This document shows, in pieces, positions 21,870-32,510 of a stretch of DNA of 64,000 bases. This DNA comes from Watersipora subatra (Eukaryota; Bryozoa; Gymnolaemata; Cheilostomatida; Watersiporidae), in contig NC_088708.1 in the NCBI RefSeq assembly GCF_963576615.1, positions 26,109,191 through 26,173,190 of the forward strand, read 5' to 3'. Every line of letters begins with the position of its first letter. Position 1 is the first letter of the stretch. The translations under genes and the position numbers were made by a program. The notes beneath the pieces were generated by a model. It searched no databases, was not told where the DNA came from, and saw nothing but the letters and a program-made list of their open reading frames with translations.

Positions 21870-22289
21870 ACCACAACACCATCCAAAGCATAACAAACAT
21901 CCTTAAGCATAACGCTGGCATATGCTACTGTATAAACATTTTCCTATTCATTATATCTATTAGTTGTCTACTTTTTTAATACATCACAGTCGTGTACAAA
22001 ACGTATAGCTGTAACATTACTTTGCTCTAAGCTTCAATGTTAAAATTTACAATCTCTTTACTCTTCCTCATAAAAGCGAGTGAAACTCAGCCAACCTGGC
22101 ATAAGCTTTTTAGCGAAATGATATGATACACAGAGCGTGAACCAATTATAGCTAATAATATATAACTAGCAAATAAAACGTAAAGAGGATAATCATAAGC
22201 AATGCGCAAATTACCAAATTCTTACATCACAATGAGCGCAAGCACATACATAAAACTAACCAACTAGTAACAATTTAATGTAAAAAAAC
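21870..22289. other. No gene recognised
   Basis: AT-rich, no motif assigned. Confidence 0.4.
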
Positions 22290-22610
22290 ATTAATGTTCA
22301 ATGATTTCACTACTATCACTTGTCCTTATTTCTTCTTTCATCACATTTCAGTTTTGTTTTCATCTCACACTCCATCATCTTCTTTTCCTATTTTCCTTTT
22401 CAGTTTTTGCGTCGTCTTTTTCCACTCCGGGTTCGTTTTCTTCTCGCACTCTCCATCGTTCTTTCTTGCTAATTTGCTTTTCAGTTGCTGAGTTGCCTTT
22501 TCTTTTGACGTTGGGTTTGTTTTCATCTTGCACTCTGCAATGTTTTTTTTGCTGAACTCCTAAGTAAGTTTGTATCATCATTCCCAGGGAACTTATCATC
22601 AAACCCTACC
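22290..22610 (-). pseudogene. Fragment of the charged-repeat exon of the gene A family
   Basis: The minus strand has an open frame reading KRKGNSATEKQISKKERWRV, then REENEPGVEKDDAKTEKENR. At nucleotide level, ACTGAAAAG-A-ATTAG-AAGAAA-ACGATGGAG matches the gene A repeat (4440-4475), and GGAATGATGATACAA matches 4132-4146. A second, closer match is to copy B near 29000 (GGAGTGTGAGATGAAAACAA versus GAGAGTGTGAAATGAAAACA). No hydrophobic or basic exon was found next to it. It is probably a dispersed, decayed exon 3. Confidence 0.5.
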
Positions 22611-22739
22611 TACACAGCATTATCGCTAGCTTGTTTAGGGCATTATTGGCAAGTCCTCTCACTCCAAATAATGATACATCTGTTTTCAACTGGTTTCACA
22701 TGTACCAATTCCTAATTTTTTACTCCACTCTGTTATCTC

Positions 22740-22920
22740 CAGCATCTTTACTGTGTTAATAAGGGAAAATTTGATGAGAAGGTGCAACTCCTTCGCTATT
22801 GGGTGGGTTGTTATACCAAAGTACATTTTCACTGACAATTTTTTCAGAGTTTTTAGGCATTTTTTTAATGGTCTTTTTTGGTTAAGTTCAGTTATTCCAT
22901 TCCCAGCTGGCTAATTAGCA
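22740..22920 (-). pseudogene. Possible Gypsy integrase fragment
   Basis: Minus-strand PAGNGITELNQKRPLKKCLK followed by TLKKLSVKMYFGITTHPIAK resembles the ANG-x-x-E and hydrophobic stretch of integrases such as the one at 14.7 kb. Weak; based on a short pattern. Confidence 0.3.
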
Positions 22921-22924
22921 CAAC

Positions 22925-24590
22925 TAAACTTTTAACGCACATCTCATTTTTGCATTAAATATATAAACTAATCACATCAAAACTAATGTACATTATTAAA
23001 TAACAACTCATGAGGTGTTTCTCGCTCACTAAATGCTTTTAACAAAATCTGTGTCACTGACCAAGCCGTTTCATCTTTCAGCTGATGTCACATTGCGAAG
23101 CGGCTAGGCACTTAATCCATAATTGTTAAAGCACATAAATTACAATTTTTTATCATAAATTTCAATACATCCGAGTCTTGGCTTCCAAATGAGCCTAAGT
23201 TCAATACACAAAGAATAATAGAACTATGAAAAACAAAGTGTCAAAAGTACGTCCTGCTATAAAAAACACTTGGTTGCAGTTCCCAAAATGTGATGTCATA
23301 ATTATAATTTAGCCTTAGGTCGTCGATCCTTTTCGCTGCCATTGAGGCTGCGCTTTTTTGTGACAATTGGTGCTGTTAAACCCAAAGAGCGCTAATAATA
23401 AACTAGGATTCTAGATAATTAACAATGCCCGGGGATTGCGCTAACGTCCAACCAATACAAACACATGTTGTGGGTTAAGTAATTATGCTTCAATAAATAT
23501 ACTGTTGTTATTAAAAGTAATAAAATCACATCAATTAAATTGTGACCGGCAGTAGCGTGGCCATAGAACTATATGTCAGTTGCACTTTTGCGAGATCACG
23601 AAATGCTTGAAATTAATTAGTATCAGTCGTGCCCCTCAACATCACAGTAAAAAGAGAGGGCTAGTGTATAATATCATCGGGAAAACATAGTATGGTGCTT
23701 GGAATCCTGGTTATTTATCATTGAAATAATCTGTACATGGAGAGCTAATTACACTGATGCTTTTGTCATCTTCACTGGTTCTCCGGAGATGTCCTACCTT
23801 CGCTTGCCACTAGCGTTATTATCGTAGTTGATAATTATAAGCCATAAGCAATAAAATAAGCGGTAAGAGCACACAACACCGAATATAAAAATTGTGACGT
23901 CACAACTTTCGATCCTATACCATTGAAGATTTCTGCGGTAAACCTCTGGGGAAATCCTATAAACACAAACCAATATCTGTCTCACCATGTCAAACAATAG
24001 TTCATTTGAAAGCCAAGATGTTGAAGACTCTGAATAAGCTGAAACAGTACTTATGTAATTGATGTGCTTTAAGCAGGGCATATGGTTTACATGAATCACA
24101 TCAGCCGCTAACCTGTACCAACTTTATTCAACAATTGTGTAACCATTGTCCCATTTTATTGGTGCAAGATCAATTTTTTTTGCAAGTTGAGCACTCTCGC
24201 CCTAGACTTTTAACCGATTCCTTGGAAACACAGGTTTCAAATTCTGTTATCTATATTATCGTTTAGATATGTAAGTGATAAGTTTGGTGAATTTAGCGCA
24301 GTAGTCTTAAAATATCTGACACATCATCATTCGGCGCCCTCACACCTGCAGCCACATTGACCATATGTTCTATTTGCCTAAGCCAACTTTTCCGAACTCT
24401 AGTTGAAGTATCAGCTTTATAACCAGTATAATATTAGGTTTGGCTGAATAGAATTTGATTAAATCGGTGATCACCTAAGATCACCTCTTAACAAGCATTT
24501 CTTCCGTGCCAATAACTCTGGGACGATGGTTGTCCATGATCGCTGAATTCAATCATTTATGTACAGTAGCTAAATCCTTCATTTTTTCTA
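22925..24590. other. No gene recognised
   Basis: About 1.7 kb of AT-rich DNA. A 101-codon minus frame (23794-24099) has no recognisable motif. Confidence 0.4.
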
Positions 24591-24593
24591 CTA

Positions 24594-25011
24594 CCCTAGG
24601 ACACTTATGTATTCGCCTCATCTAACTTTCGCGTTTTCGCGGAGTCATCCTCTCGCGAAAATTTCATGAGCGAAACTAAACTATCGCAACGAACAAGCGA
24701 AAATGTGGAATTAAATAGCTTTGTTCGTCGATAGTCCAAAAAACAAATGGCAGCAAGCGATCAAATTGCATTATCGATCTCACCACACAGTTCTCCTTGC
24801 GGTTTACAATTACAAACTAGTCCCAAACTGAAATTTTTTTTCTTATCGGTGAACCGAACCTGAGGAATCTAATTATGTTTGTTCCACTGCATTTATTTTC
24901 ACATCACTATATTTTCGCACTCATCAGAGCTGCAAAATTAAGTTGCATCGAAATGTTACTCTGTATGCTACTCACGAAACTAAATACTGGCGAAATATAA
25001 GTGTCCTAGGG
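24594..25011. mobile_element. Tc1/mariner-like MITE, 418 bp
   Basis: Inverted ends CCCTAGGACACTTATGTATT (24594) and, reverse-complemented, CCCTAGGACACTTATATTTC (from 25011), extending to about 24 bp. TA flanks both ends. No coding sequence; the interior is rich in TTCGCG and GCGAAA motifs near the ends. Confidence 0.8.
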
Positions 25012-25399
25012 TATTTCCTCTTTTTTTCAATGTTATCGCTAGGACTGGGCCGTTTAAAACTGTGTCCAATTTTGACACTTTTATATGCAACATATTTTTT
25101 ATTTTATTGATTCATGCAGTAGCCTCAACAATACTTCCATTAATGTTGATTCTCATTGCTATGCTACTCGCACCTTATTTTACATTTGCCAAGAGAATTG
25201 ACCACACATTTCCAAGTTACATGATCATGACTGCTAACCATCTGCATTGTTTCATTACGCCGTTTCGGTTCATATAACGGCAAGCATTTTGTAGCCATCC
25301 TGCCACTTGACAGTCGCCAGGCAGCTTATCACACAATGAATGCGCCATTGTCTTAGCTCGTTTTGATGTACTAAAGTTTAAATGTTACTGATGTGTTTC

Positions 25400-26400
25400 G
25401 ATTATTTTTAACATATGTATTTAGTTTTCGCTAATCCATGACTGGGCATATCTTTTGTGATTTGTTAGGTTGTTTAACAGCCACAAGAGGAATACATGTA
25501 ATTCTTTGTTCAGTTCCATCAAGTTGGTACTTATAATTCACTAACCAGCTATCATAAATTCATTCGTCAAGTTCATTTCCAAAGTCTTCTTAGCAGTGTG
25601 CAGGCATAAAATATTTCGCAAACTTGTTGCTTAGTTCTGGATCACTACTTTGTCACTCAAATTTCATTTTACGATTATTTCTTCTCATCTGAATGAGCAT
25701 TGAAATCAATCTCTTCTATCTCTATTGTTTTTGCATTATCAGCAATGCCTGTCACACAAAATCTTTTGGTTCACAGACTCCACCCAATTCTAGACTACAC
25801 TCAAACGTCTCATCAAGTCCATTCCAATAATAACTTGAATATCAGCCAACCAAACTACACACTTTGTTATGACATTTATGCCATTAATTTCAGGAGCACA
25901 CGAGATGCTATGGAGAAATTTTTACAATACTTGTAAAAAATCTTCCATGGCATCTCGCTATTTTTGTTTGTATTTTTGGCTGTAAAACACCATACTGTTG
26001 TCTGTTCACATCTGGTATCCGCAAGAGCTTTAAAACTTTTGTTACATATTTTTACTGTTGCAATTCGATGCACAAGAGTTATTCCTGTCCAGAGGTGACG
26101 CCCAGTGCTGACGATTTTTTGCCAGTTTTCCTGTTTGTTCTACCACTGCTGCACTTGATATTTTTCATCCCCACAAAAATGACATGTGGTTTCTGTTGAT
26201 AACCACCATACTTATGCTTCTGAGTTGTACAGTCATTTGTACAATGTTCAAGAACTCTACAGGAATAACAAATCCTGTTTCTCTGCCAACCTGTAGCAAA
26301 CAAAGCCTGTTTTAGATAAAAAAAAACCATACTCTTTACTCTGGCCACTAAAGCACTCTGATCTAGCTGTTCTACTGAGGACATAGACCTCAATTGTACT
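25400..26400 (-). pseudogene. Gypsy gag zinc knuckle, protease and RT-start remnant
   Basis: 26393-26079 contains the CCHC knuckle CYSCRVLEHCTNDC. 26073-25876 has FKALADTRCEQTTVW, where an aspartic protease normally reads ALVDTGAEQ; here Gly is replaced by Arg-Cys. Around 25550-25430 is GWLVNYKYQLDGTEQR, then IPLVAVKQPNKSQKICPVMD, followed by a stop and RKLN, the reverse-transcriptase entry motif. Frames are broken between all three blocks. Confidence 0.65.
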
Positions 26401-26409
26401 GAAATATTG

Positions 26410-27039
26410 GACGGTTATCCTGCTATGATAGCAACCTTGATTAGTGTCTCAGGTGATTCCTGGCCCACCAATGTTTCTAATCTCCTCAACTCTTTTGCTA
26501 CTGAGTTTTGGTTTGGAATTGTCTACCGGGCCAATATAATGCGCATTTTGAACCTTCAATACACATACAAGAAAGACGCTATAAGTTACGTCCAATATGT
26601 CATTTTGATCCCAAAATAAATATTACAGCATTGGGAACCTGTGACATGCTTACAATTAACTTGTGAAAATCTTATTGCCTGTGCTGCAATTTGTTAGCTT
26701 TAAATTTTTCATTTCACAGTTATATTTAACAATGTTGCATAAACATTCATTGCACTCATATGTTCGGTACAGTTAGCAGCCAAAACTGGTTTTTTATGTA
26801 ATTTGGTCAAATATTATGCCAACTTAAATGTGCCAATGTCAAATATGCTTTTTAACAGGATATTGAATTGTTTTGGTAAAAGATTTATGTGGTAGTGATA
26901 GCATTAAGGATAGTAGTAACCATTGTTGTTGTTTTCCTTTTATTAATGATAGTAAGAATTATCTCAAAATCCTTGAAATGCATCCTCACTATCACTTTCA
27001 AACGCTACATAAAGATCATTTAAATCCTTCAACGTATAC
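26410..27039. repeat. Non-coding 3' part of pogo element; shared with 6.0-6.4 kb
   Basis: 26660-26965 matches 6040-6400 in direct orientation. It lies 3' of the transposase pseudogene and so probably belongs to that element. Confidence 0.45.
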
Positions 27040-27790
27040 GTAACATTATCATCGTCCTACATTGCTTCGTCTTGATCTTCATCCTATGTTGTTGCATCAG
27101 TCTTTATTTTCTGTTCAGTTTCTATTCTCCAGGATCAATGGTTCTTTACATGCCCTGTTGTATTGAAAAAGACTGTTTTGTTACCCTTTTAGCGTAATGC
27201 TTTATTCTTTGGCATGTCAAAATACATTGTGGTCTCATCCATATTGCCTATACTATTGAGAAGGAAATCATCAGTTTCTGTTTTATTTATAATGTAACGT
27301 TGAAAGTTCAGCACGTTTGTCTCTTATCCACATGGTAACTTTTGGGCTATTTTCGTTCTTAGTTTCAGTGATATCCAATTTTTCCACAAAAACATTGTAC
27401 ACCAACCCTTGGAATGTGTGAATGTTGAGATGCTTAGGTAGTTTTCAGATTTGGCCATCTTCAATACTCGCAACCGCACATCCAATCTAGACGCACTGTA
27501 GCCATTCTGCTTTTGAATTTCAAACCACGCAATTATGGCCTTTTCCATTTCAAGGAATTACACAGTTTTGGCCCCTTTTTGCACATTTCGAGTTGGAAAT
27601 GGAACCCAATAAACTATCATTTTTCCATTTTCTAATATTGCTCTCATTCACTCGAAATTTGTTTACTGTTGCAACATTACTTGTTCTACCTGTAGCCTCT
27701 ACTGCTTTTAGTTTAAAAGAAGCAGTGTGTGACTTTTTTGGGGTAAAATCAGACATTTCTTTGGTAATTTCTTTCTTCATTTCTTTTTAA
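27040..27790 (-). pseudogene. pogo-type (CENP-B/DDE) transposase pseudogene
   Basis: 27780-27550: helix-turn-helix region (SFKLKAVEATGRTSNVATVN, KFRVNESNIRKWKND). 27548-27324: CENP-B-like second DNA-binding domain (AIIAWFEIQKQNGYSASRLD, KGWCTMFLWKNWISLKLRTK). 27290-27050, with stops: IGNMDETTMYFDMPKN and TTGHVKNH, matching GN-x-DETP and the TTG motif of the DDE_1 superfamily core. The rest of the core is missing. The first block lies upstream of the second across a one-codon gap with a stop. Its likely 5' flank is 27850-28265. Confidence 0.75.
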
Positions 27791-27849
27791 TCGTATTAGT
27801 GATACTATTTTGAAGCGGTCTGTCTATTTATCATACTTTGGGAGTGATT

Positions 27850-28265
27850 GTTGACTTATTATCTGTGTAGATATTACATATACTAGCGTATGTGCATTTA
27901 ATATGACAGCTATAACCTACAGGCAAATATTCACTTGAATGGTAAGAGTGTTGTACTGGTATTCAATGGCCAGTGAAATATTTTACCCAATTATATCATT
28001 GGCCTGTTATATCACATAATAGATGATTATCCTACCAAAACATTGTCTTTTATACAGTTACAAAAAGTAAAAGGGGATATTGACAAACAGAGACAGGAAA
28101 GTTTATGAAGTTTTCTAGTTGAGGAGTTAATTTGGCTTTCCGTATTGACCTTGTAGAGCTAGTTTGCTAGTAGTAATATGGCAACTAAGGTACTAGCCTC
28201 ACTTTTTACCTTTATGCTATTTTTTTCCATCTAAGGAATAAGGGGCTGAGCCACTGACCGCTTTG
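27850..28265 (-). repeat. 5' flank of the pogo pseudogene, inverted copy at 7070-7560
   Basis: Shares long blocks with 7070-7560 (see that entry). No coding content. Confidence 0.6.
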
Positions 28266-28269
28266 CTTT

Positions 28270-28710
28270 ATTAGAAAGTCAGTACTAAGGCAATGTGACT
28301 ATGTAAAAGTTTTCTAAATTAATTGAAAGCTTATTGTTCCATGTGTTTCCTGACAGTTCATATTTCATGCATTCCTTAATTTATTCATGTACAAGGCTGT
28401 TGGGTGTTTTGTTTTTCTTTAATTACCAATTTATCTGCATTTATCTTCATTCTTAAAGTAAACTACAATATGTAGATACACTTTACATGCATGCACTGTA
28501 AATTGTAACAAGATGTCTATTGTTATCACACATTTATTAAGGCACCGTACTTACTGTGATGCCATGTTTTTATAGACCACTGAAATTATCTTGTTTGTTA
28601 CAACAGCAGCTTTCATAAAGAAGGTTCATTTTAATTTGTTTACATGTCTTATCTAGATCCTTATAATTCCTGCAAGGTTTGAGTTGAAAAAACACTAAAG
28701 TAAAATATAC
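28270..28710. other. No gene recognised
   Basis: AT-rich; 3' flank of copy B of the gene A family. Confidence 0.4.
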
Positions 28711-29142
28711 TTACAGTTTATAATGCTTTTGCAGCTTGATAGCTTGCAAAGTTTGTAAATAATATGGAGCATTATTGTCGTTGTTAACCTTTGCTATTGC
28801 AAGTGTTAGCTGTCTCATGTAGGTTTCTGGAAAGTCACATCACTCTTTTCCGTCTTCATCCTTTCTCCCTTTTTTACCACGCTCAAAACCTTTCGCATCT
28901 CCAATCTATTCCTGATGCTCAGTGTCTGCTCTTTCTGCGGTTTCAGTACTATGGCATGTCCAAATTTCTTCTGTTTTTTCCTGGGTTGTTTTCATTTCAC
29001 ACTCTCCATGGTATTTTCAGCTGTTGCGCCTTTTTTTTCAACATCGAATCTTCTGTAGCATTATTGTTCCAGATATGTAATTTTCCTTTAGGCCATATTT
29101 CTTTTGTCACATAATGCTTTTTGGTCACTGCATTTGTTCTCC
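28711..29142 (-). pseudogene. Copy B exon 3 (charged region and conserved C-terminus)
   Basis: Acceptor AAATAG then GGAGAACAAATG, aligned with gene A AAACAG then GGAAGAGAACAAGG. AAAAGCATTATGTGACAAA matches gene A AAAAGCATCATGGGACAAAG. After about 45 codons the frame hits a stop. The conserved end ATCAAGCTGCAAAAGCATTA with stop TAA at 28711-28713 is in a frame cut off by TGA just before CDFPETY. Only one diverged repeat unit is present, against three in gene A. Confidence 0.6.
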
Positions 29143-29514
29143 CTATTTAAAAATTGGAAGCATCTTGGTCTCAAATCACCCGATCAAATGCTTCTTGCGC
29201 TAGTTGCATGCATCATAACAAAGCCATATATGTATAAGATTCATATAATCTTGCAATAAAAAAGCTACTATTGGCTTGTAATTTTGATTTTAAATTTTAG
29301 TTTTCAGCTCAGCTAGCTCGAAATACTCACCTATTCACCCTATTTTTTATCCTTCTTGTCGTAGTTGGATTTTTGTATGCTTGATCACTCTAACTGCTAC
29401 ATGATGTCTATTTATTTGAAATAATTCTGTCCTTATATTTATGTAGCAATGTTTCTGCAAGGATTTTATGTTAGTTTTATTTTCTAGGATCACTACTATC
29501 ATATTAACACTTAC

Positions 29515-29666
29515 CCTGTTAACAGGTAAAAGAGAAAGTTTATTATCAAGATCTTTCTGACAATGTCACTCACATCTTCTGACAGCTTGAATATGTGAAC
29601 ATTGTTCACCGCACTACCAATCAATAAAATGATTCCAAATACTACTAGCATTTCTTTAACAGACAT
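29515..29666 (-). CDS. Intact exon 1 paralogue in copy B
   Basis: 152 nt, ATG at 29666, donor GTAAGT right after TTAACAGG. It encodes 50 whole codons: MSVKEMLVVFGIILLIGSAV, NNVHIFKLSEDVSDIVRKIL, then a hydrophobic end FLFYLLTG. Length modulo 3 equals that of gene A exon 1 (167 nt), so the splice phase is kept. It has its own copy of the 5' flank (GAGGTTGTTGTGTA-TTTTTAAA, 29690-29790). This is the best-preserved first exon of the cluster and could be transcribed. Confidence 0.55.
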
Positions 29667-29875
29667 GTTGCATGTGCAGACGCTAAATCAAAATGATTGC
29701 TTTGCTTCAATCCTTTGATTGTTATGCAAGAATACATTTAAAAATTTAAAAATACACAACAACCTCACCTGCATAGGGATAAGAAAGGCATCACTATTGC
29801 AGCTTGCATCAAGGATTTTATGTTAGTTTTATCTTTTAGGATCACTCTTACTATTACTATCATCTTAATACTCAC

Positions 29876-29990
29876 CCTGTTAGCAGGTAATAAAACAGCT
29901 TCATCATGAACATTTTCCCGACGATGTCCCCCGTCCTCTCTACCAGTTTGAATATATGAATATTGTTGTAAACAATGTTAATAACAAAGA
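29876..29990 (-). pseudogene. Headless exon 1 paralogue in copy B
   Basis: Reads VYNNIHIFKLVERTGDIVGK, then MFMMKLFYYLLTG and donor GTGAGT. The N-terminal hydrophobic half is replaced by the 3' end of an intron-1-like sequence, so no start codon is present. Confidence 0.55.
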
Positions 29991-30205
29991 TAACTATGTA
30001 AGCTATACAAGGTTATAGTGTTAAGTCGCTGACTGCCTTCATAGACTTTCAAGTTGATATCTTCTCATATACTAGTGCTACATGATGTCTATGTATTTGA
30101 AATAACTCTATCCATATATTTATGTAGCGGTGTTCTCAGCAAGAGTTTTATGTTAGTTTTATCTTTTAGGATCACTCTTACTATTACTATCATCTTAATA
30201 CTTAC

Positions 30206-30340
30206 CCAGTTTAAGCAGGTAGTAAAACAGCTTCATCATGAGCATTTTCCCGACGATGTCTCCCGTCCTCTCTAACAGCTTGAATATGTAAACATTGTTC
30301 AGCGCACTAGTAAACACTAAAATAACTCCAAATAGCATTT
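30206..30340 (-). pseudogene. Exon 1 paralogue fused to post-exon-2 sequence
   Basis: Reads HEMLFGVILVFTSALNNVYI, FKLLERTGDIVGKMLMMKLF, then YYLL and a GTAAGT donor. Its upstream part is the intron sequence found after exon 2 in gene A (AAGAAACGGAGA-ATGAAA-GCTAT), which marks a recombination joint. Confidence 0.5.
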
Positions 30341-30411
30341 CATGTCTCCGTTTCTTCACTTTAATTTGGACTAGATTTGAATTTTTAGTACAAATAGCTT
30401 AAAATACTCAC

Positions 30412-30479
30412 CACTTTTTCTCTTCTTCCCATTTTTGCCATATCTATTCTCAATACCTTTTCCTTTGTTAGGTAACTCT
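30412..30479 (-). CDS. Exon 2 paralogue (basic exon) in copy B
   Basis: 68 nt between TTTTAG and GTGAGT, the same phase as the 71-nt exon of gene A. Reads ELPNKGKGIENRYGKNGKKR followed by KS. The conserved features are Asn-Lys near the start and the terminal basic cluster. Confidence 0.6.
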
Positions 30480-30733
30480 CTAAAATTATGGTAAGATGGT
30501 ATATTGTAATATTAGGATAACTATGTAAACTAGCTATACAATGTTATAGCTGAAGGTTGCTGACTGCCTTCATAGACCTTCAAGTTAATATCTTTTCATA
30601 TGTTAGTGCTACTTGATGCCTATGTATTTGAAATAACTCTATCCATATGTTTATGTAGCGGCATTCTTTACAAGGATTTTATGTTAGTTTTATCTTCTAC
30701 ATGTAGTATCACTACTATCATGTTAACACTCAC

Positions 30734-30886
30734 CCTGTTAACAGGTCAAAGATGAACTTCATCATCAAATTTTTCATCCCAATGTCGCACGCATTTTTTA
30801 ACAGCTCGAATAAATAAATGTTGTTCAGCACAATTCCTATCACTAAAAAAACTTCCAAATACTTCTAACTTTTCTTTAACTGCCAT
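30734..30886 (-). pseudogene. Exon 1 paralogue with frameshift
   Basis: ATG at 30886 starts MAVKEKLEVFGSFF. A one-base shift then separates it from GIVLNNIYLFELLKNACDIG and FDLLTG before donor GTGAGT. Confidence 0.5.
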
Positions 30887-30997
30887 GCTGCAAGCCCTAA
30901 ATCAAAATGGTTCCTATGCCTAGGCTCCTTTGACAATGTCACTCACATTTTCAGAATTTCAGAAAAATTCCAAACACTGCTAGTATATCTTTAACTG

Positions 30998-31237
30998 CTA
31001 TACTGCAAGCTCTAAATCAAAATGAAAATAATGAAAAAATGAAATCATGATTTTCATCATGGAAATCATTGTGACAATGTCGCACATATTCTCCGACAGC
31101 TTGAATATGTTACAATTCTTTTTTCCATTTTTCTTACCGTATCCATTCTTGATACCTCTTTTTTTGTTAGGTAACTCTCTAAAATTAAGGTATGATTGTA
31201 TACTATACATTATACATAAAGCCTCTTTAACCGCCAT
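30998..31237 (-). CDS. Chimeric 79-codon frame made of exon 1 start, exon 2 and exon 1 middle
   Basis: Begins MAVKEALCIMYSIQSYLNF, where exon 1 passes directly into intron-1 sequence, then RELPNKKRGIKNGYGKKNGK (exon 2), then CNIFKLSENMCDIV (exon 1 middle), and ends in the 5' flank of the next copy. It is open throughout, but assembled by recombination from exon and intron pieces. Whether it is expressed is unknown. Confidence 0.4.
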   Translation of the reverse strand: MAVKEALCIMYSIQSYLNFRELPNKKRGIKNGYGKKNGKKNCNIFKLSENMCDIVTMISMMKIMISFFHYFHFDLELAV

Positions 31238-31299
31238 CTTGCTCTTGCTACTTCTAAATCAAAGTCGTTCCTTTGCCTCTATTTTTTGATTGTGTGCAG

Positions 31300-31377
31300 A
31301 AATATGTAATCGTTTCTCATTGCACTGTCAATCGCCAAAATAATTACGAAGATGACTAAAATCTCTTTGATCGCCAT
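31300..31377 (-). pseudogene. Most upstream exon 1 paralogue of copy B, truncated
   Basis: ATG at 31377: MAIKEILVIFVIILAIDSAM, RNDYIF, then the sequence passes into the 5' flank of the next unit (CTGCACACAATCAAAAAATAG). It sits directly below the conserved 1-kb upstream region, so it is positionally equivalent to gene A exon 1. Confidence 0.55.
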
Positions 31378-31379
31378 AT

Positions 31380-32510
31380 TGCTCGTTCAGCTACGGAATC
31401 AAATTGGTTTCTTGCCAAGGTGTATCCTTTGATATTTATCTAGAAATACATTTAAAATTTTTAAAAGTACATGTATGCAACAACCTCACTTACATTGACG
31501 AAAGATCAGAAACCAAGCACAAAAGAACACCCTTGCGTAGCTTGTGCCATTACATGAGCCATTGTTTCAAGCATGGCTGTGTAATTATCCCATGCAAAAA
31601 TTCAGGTGAAATTTTTCAAGCAAAGACATCAAGTTTTTCTGAATGCATGCCCTGCATGTTTTTTGCTCAATACCATGATTAAACATAACCTAGAAAAATG
31701 CATGTAATGGTATCCAGTAAACAGTTTTGGAATATAATCCACGAACTTTTATTGCATATGAAGCTCTTGATTGGATGTTTAATTTGGTAGTTGAAGTGTC
31801 ATTACGGAGGGTATAAACTATGTATATCTATTTTTAAAAACATTGAATAATGCCTGTAGCCTTGGTGTAGCGAGATGGTTTGCATCATCTGTATGGAGTT
31901 GTTCTCTCCTTATGAAAGTCCAATTTTTGTAAGAAATAAACCTAATCGATTGGTGCTTATTAACTGTGATGGTGCCCACAGTAATATCACCTATTAGTGT
32001 CTTTACTGTACACCTATTGTATAGGGCTGTACAAAAACTCCATTTAGTAGGACTTTGTACATATATGATGTCATATAACTTATACAGAGTACATTATGTA
32101 GTGTTATTTACCAATTGAAGTTGTGGCAATTGGATTGGCCATATTGTGTTGTGTTGTAACTTATAATATTCTGCGAGATTGACATTCCCTCTTCGTCCTG
32201 CTCCCTTTTTCCTTCCACTTCCTGAGATTTTTAGAACTTTTTTAAAATAGTCTACTTGTAGCGACAATTGTTAAATGTGAATCCCTCGACCTTGAAGAAG
32301 CCACACTGATAATGAATTTATCATGATGAAATTTCCAGCTACCCTAAGGTTTCATGTATGGATGATAAAAAAGAAGACAAAGAACTGACACTTCAGGAAG
32401 CACATGCTAGATGACTTAGTGAGATTCACACCGTTAGTATACAAACTTTCTATTGATGTCAAGAGTTTAAAATAGCACAGATCTGTAAAAAAGGGAGCCC
32501 ACAAAAGGCA
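31380..32510 (-). promoter_or_regulatory. Upstream region of copy B, counterpart of 2290-3339
   Basis: The reverse complement matches the gene A upstream block over about 1 kb (see that entry), including AATTTGACCTAA-free stretches such as AAAAATTTTAAATGTATTTC and TTTTGCATGGGATAATTACA. A 92-codon plus frame here (31404-31682) is incidental. Confidence 0.5.

Larger units (their letters stand above)
28711..31377 (-). pseudogene. Copy B of the gene A family: tandem exon array with a decayed terminal exon
   Basis: Runs convergently to gene A. Reading 5' to 3' on the minus strand there are several copies of exon 1 (starts at 31377, 31237, about 31001, 30886 and 29666, plus headless copies ending at donors near 30206 and 29876), copies of exon 2 (within 31237-31130; 30412-30479; a degenerate one near 29340), and one exon 3 (28711-29142, acceptor AAATAG). 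The final segment encodes FPETYMRQLTLAIAKVNNDN, close to the gene A C-terminus. Exon 3 has in-frame stops, including TGA where gene A has the first Cys of ECCGF. Some first exons have lost the ATG or carry frameshifts. It is probably a pseudogene, though alternative first exons feeding a shorter product cannot be excluded. Confidence 0.6.

Noticed and set aside
22294-22555. Two hydrophobic plus-strand frames opposite the 22-kb charged fragment
   Set aside because: Same composition effect: antisense of a Lys/Glu-rich stretch gives Phe/Leu/Ser runs.
28791-29114. 107-codon plus-strand frame opposite copy B exon 3
   Set aside because: Antisense of the conserved C-terminal exon.
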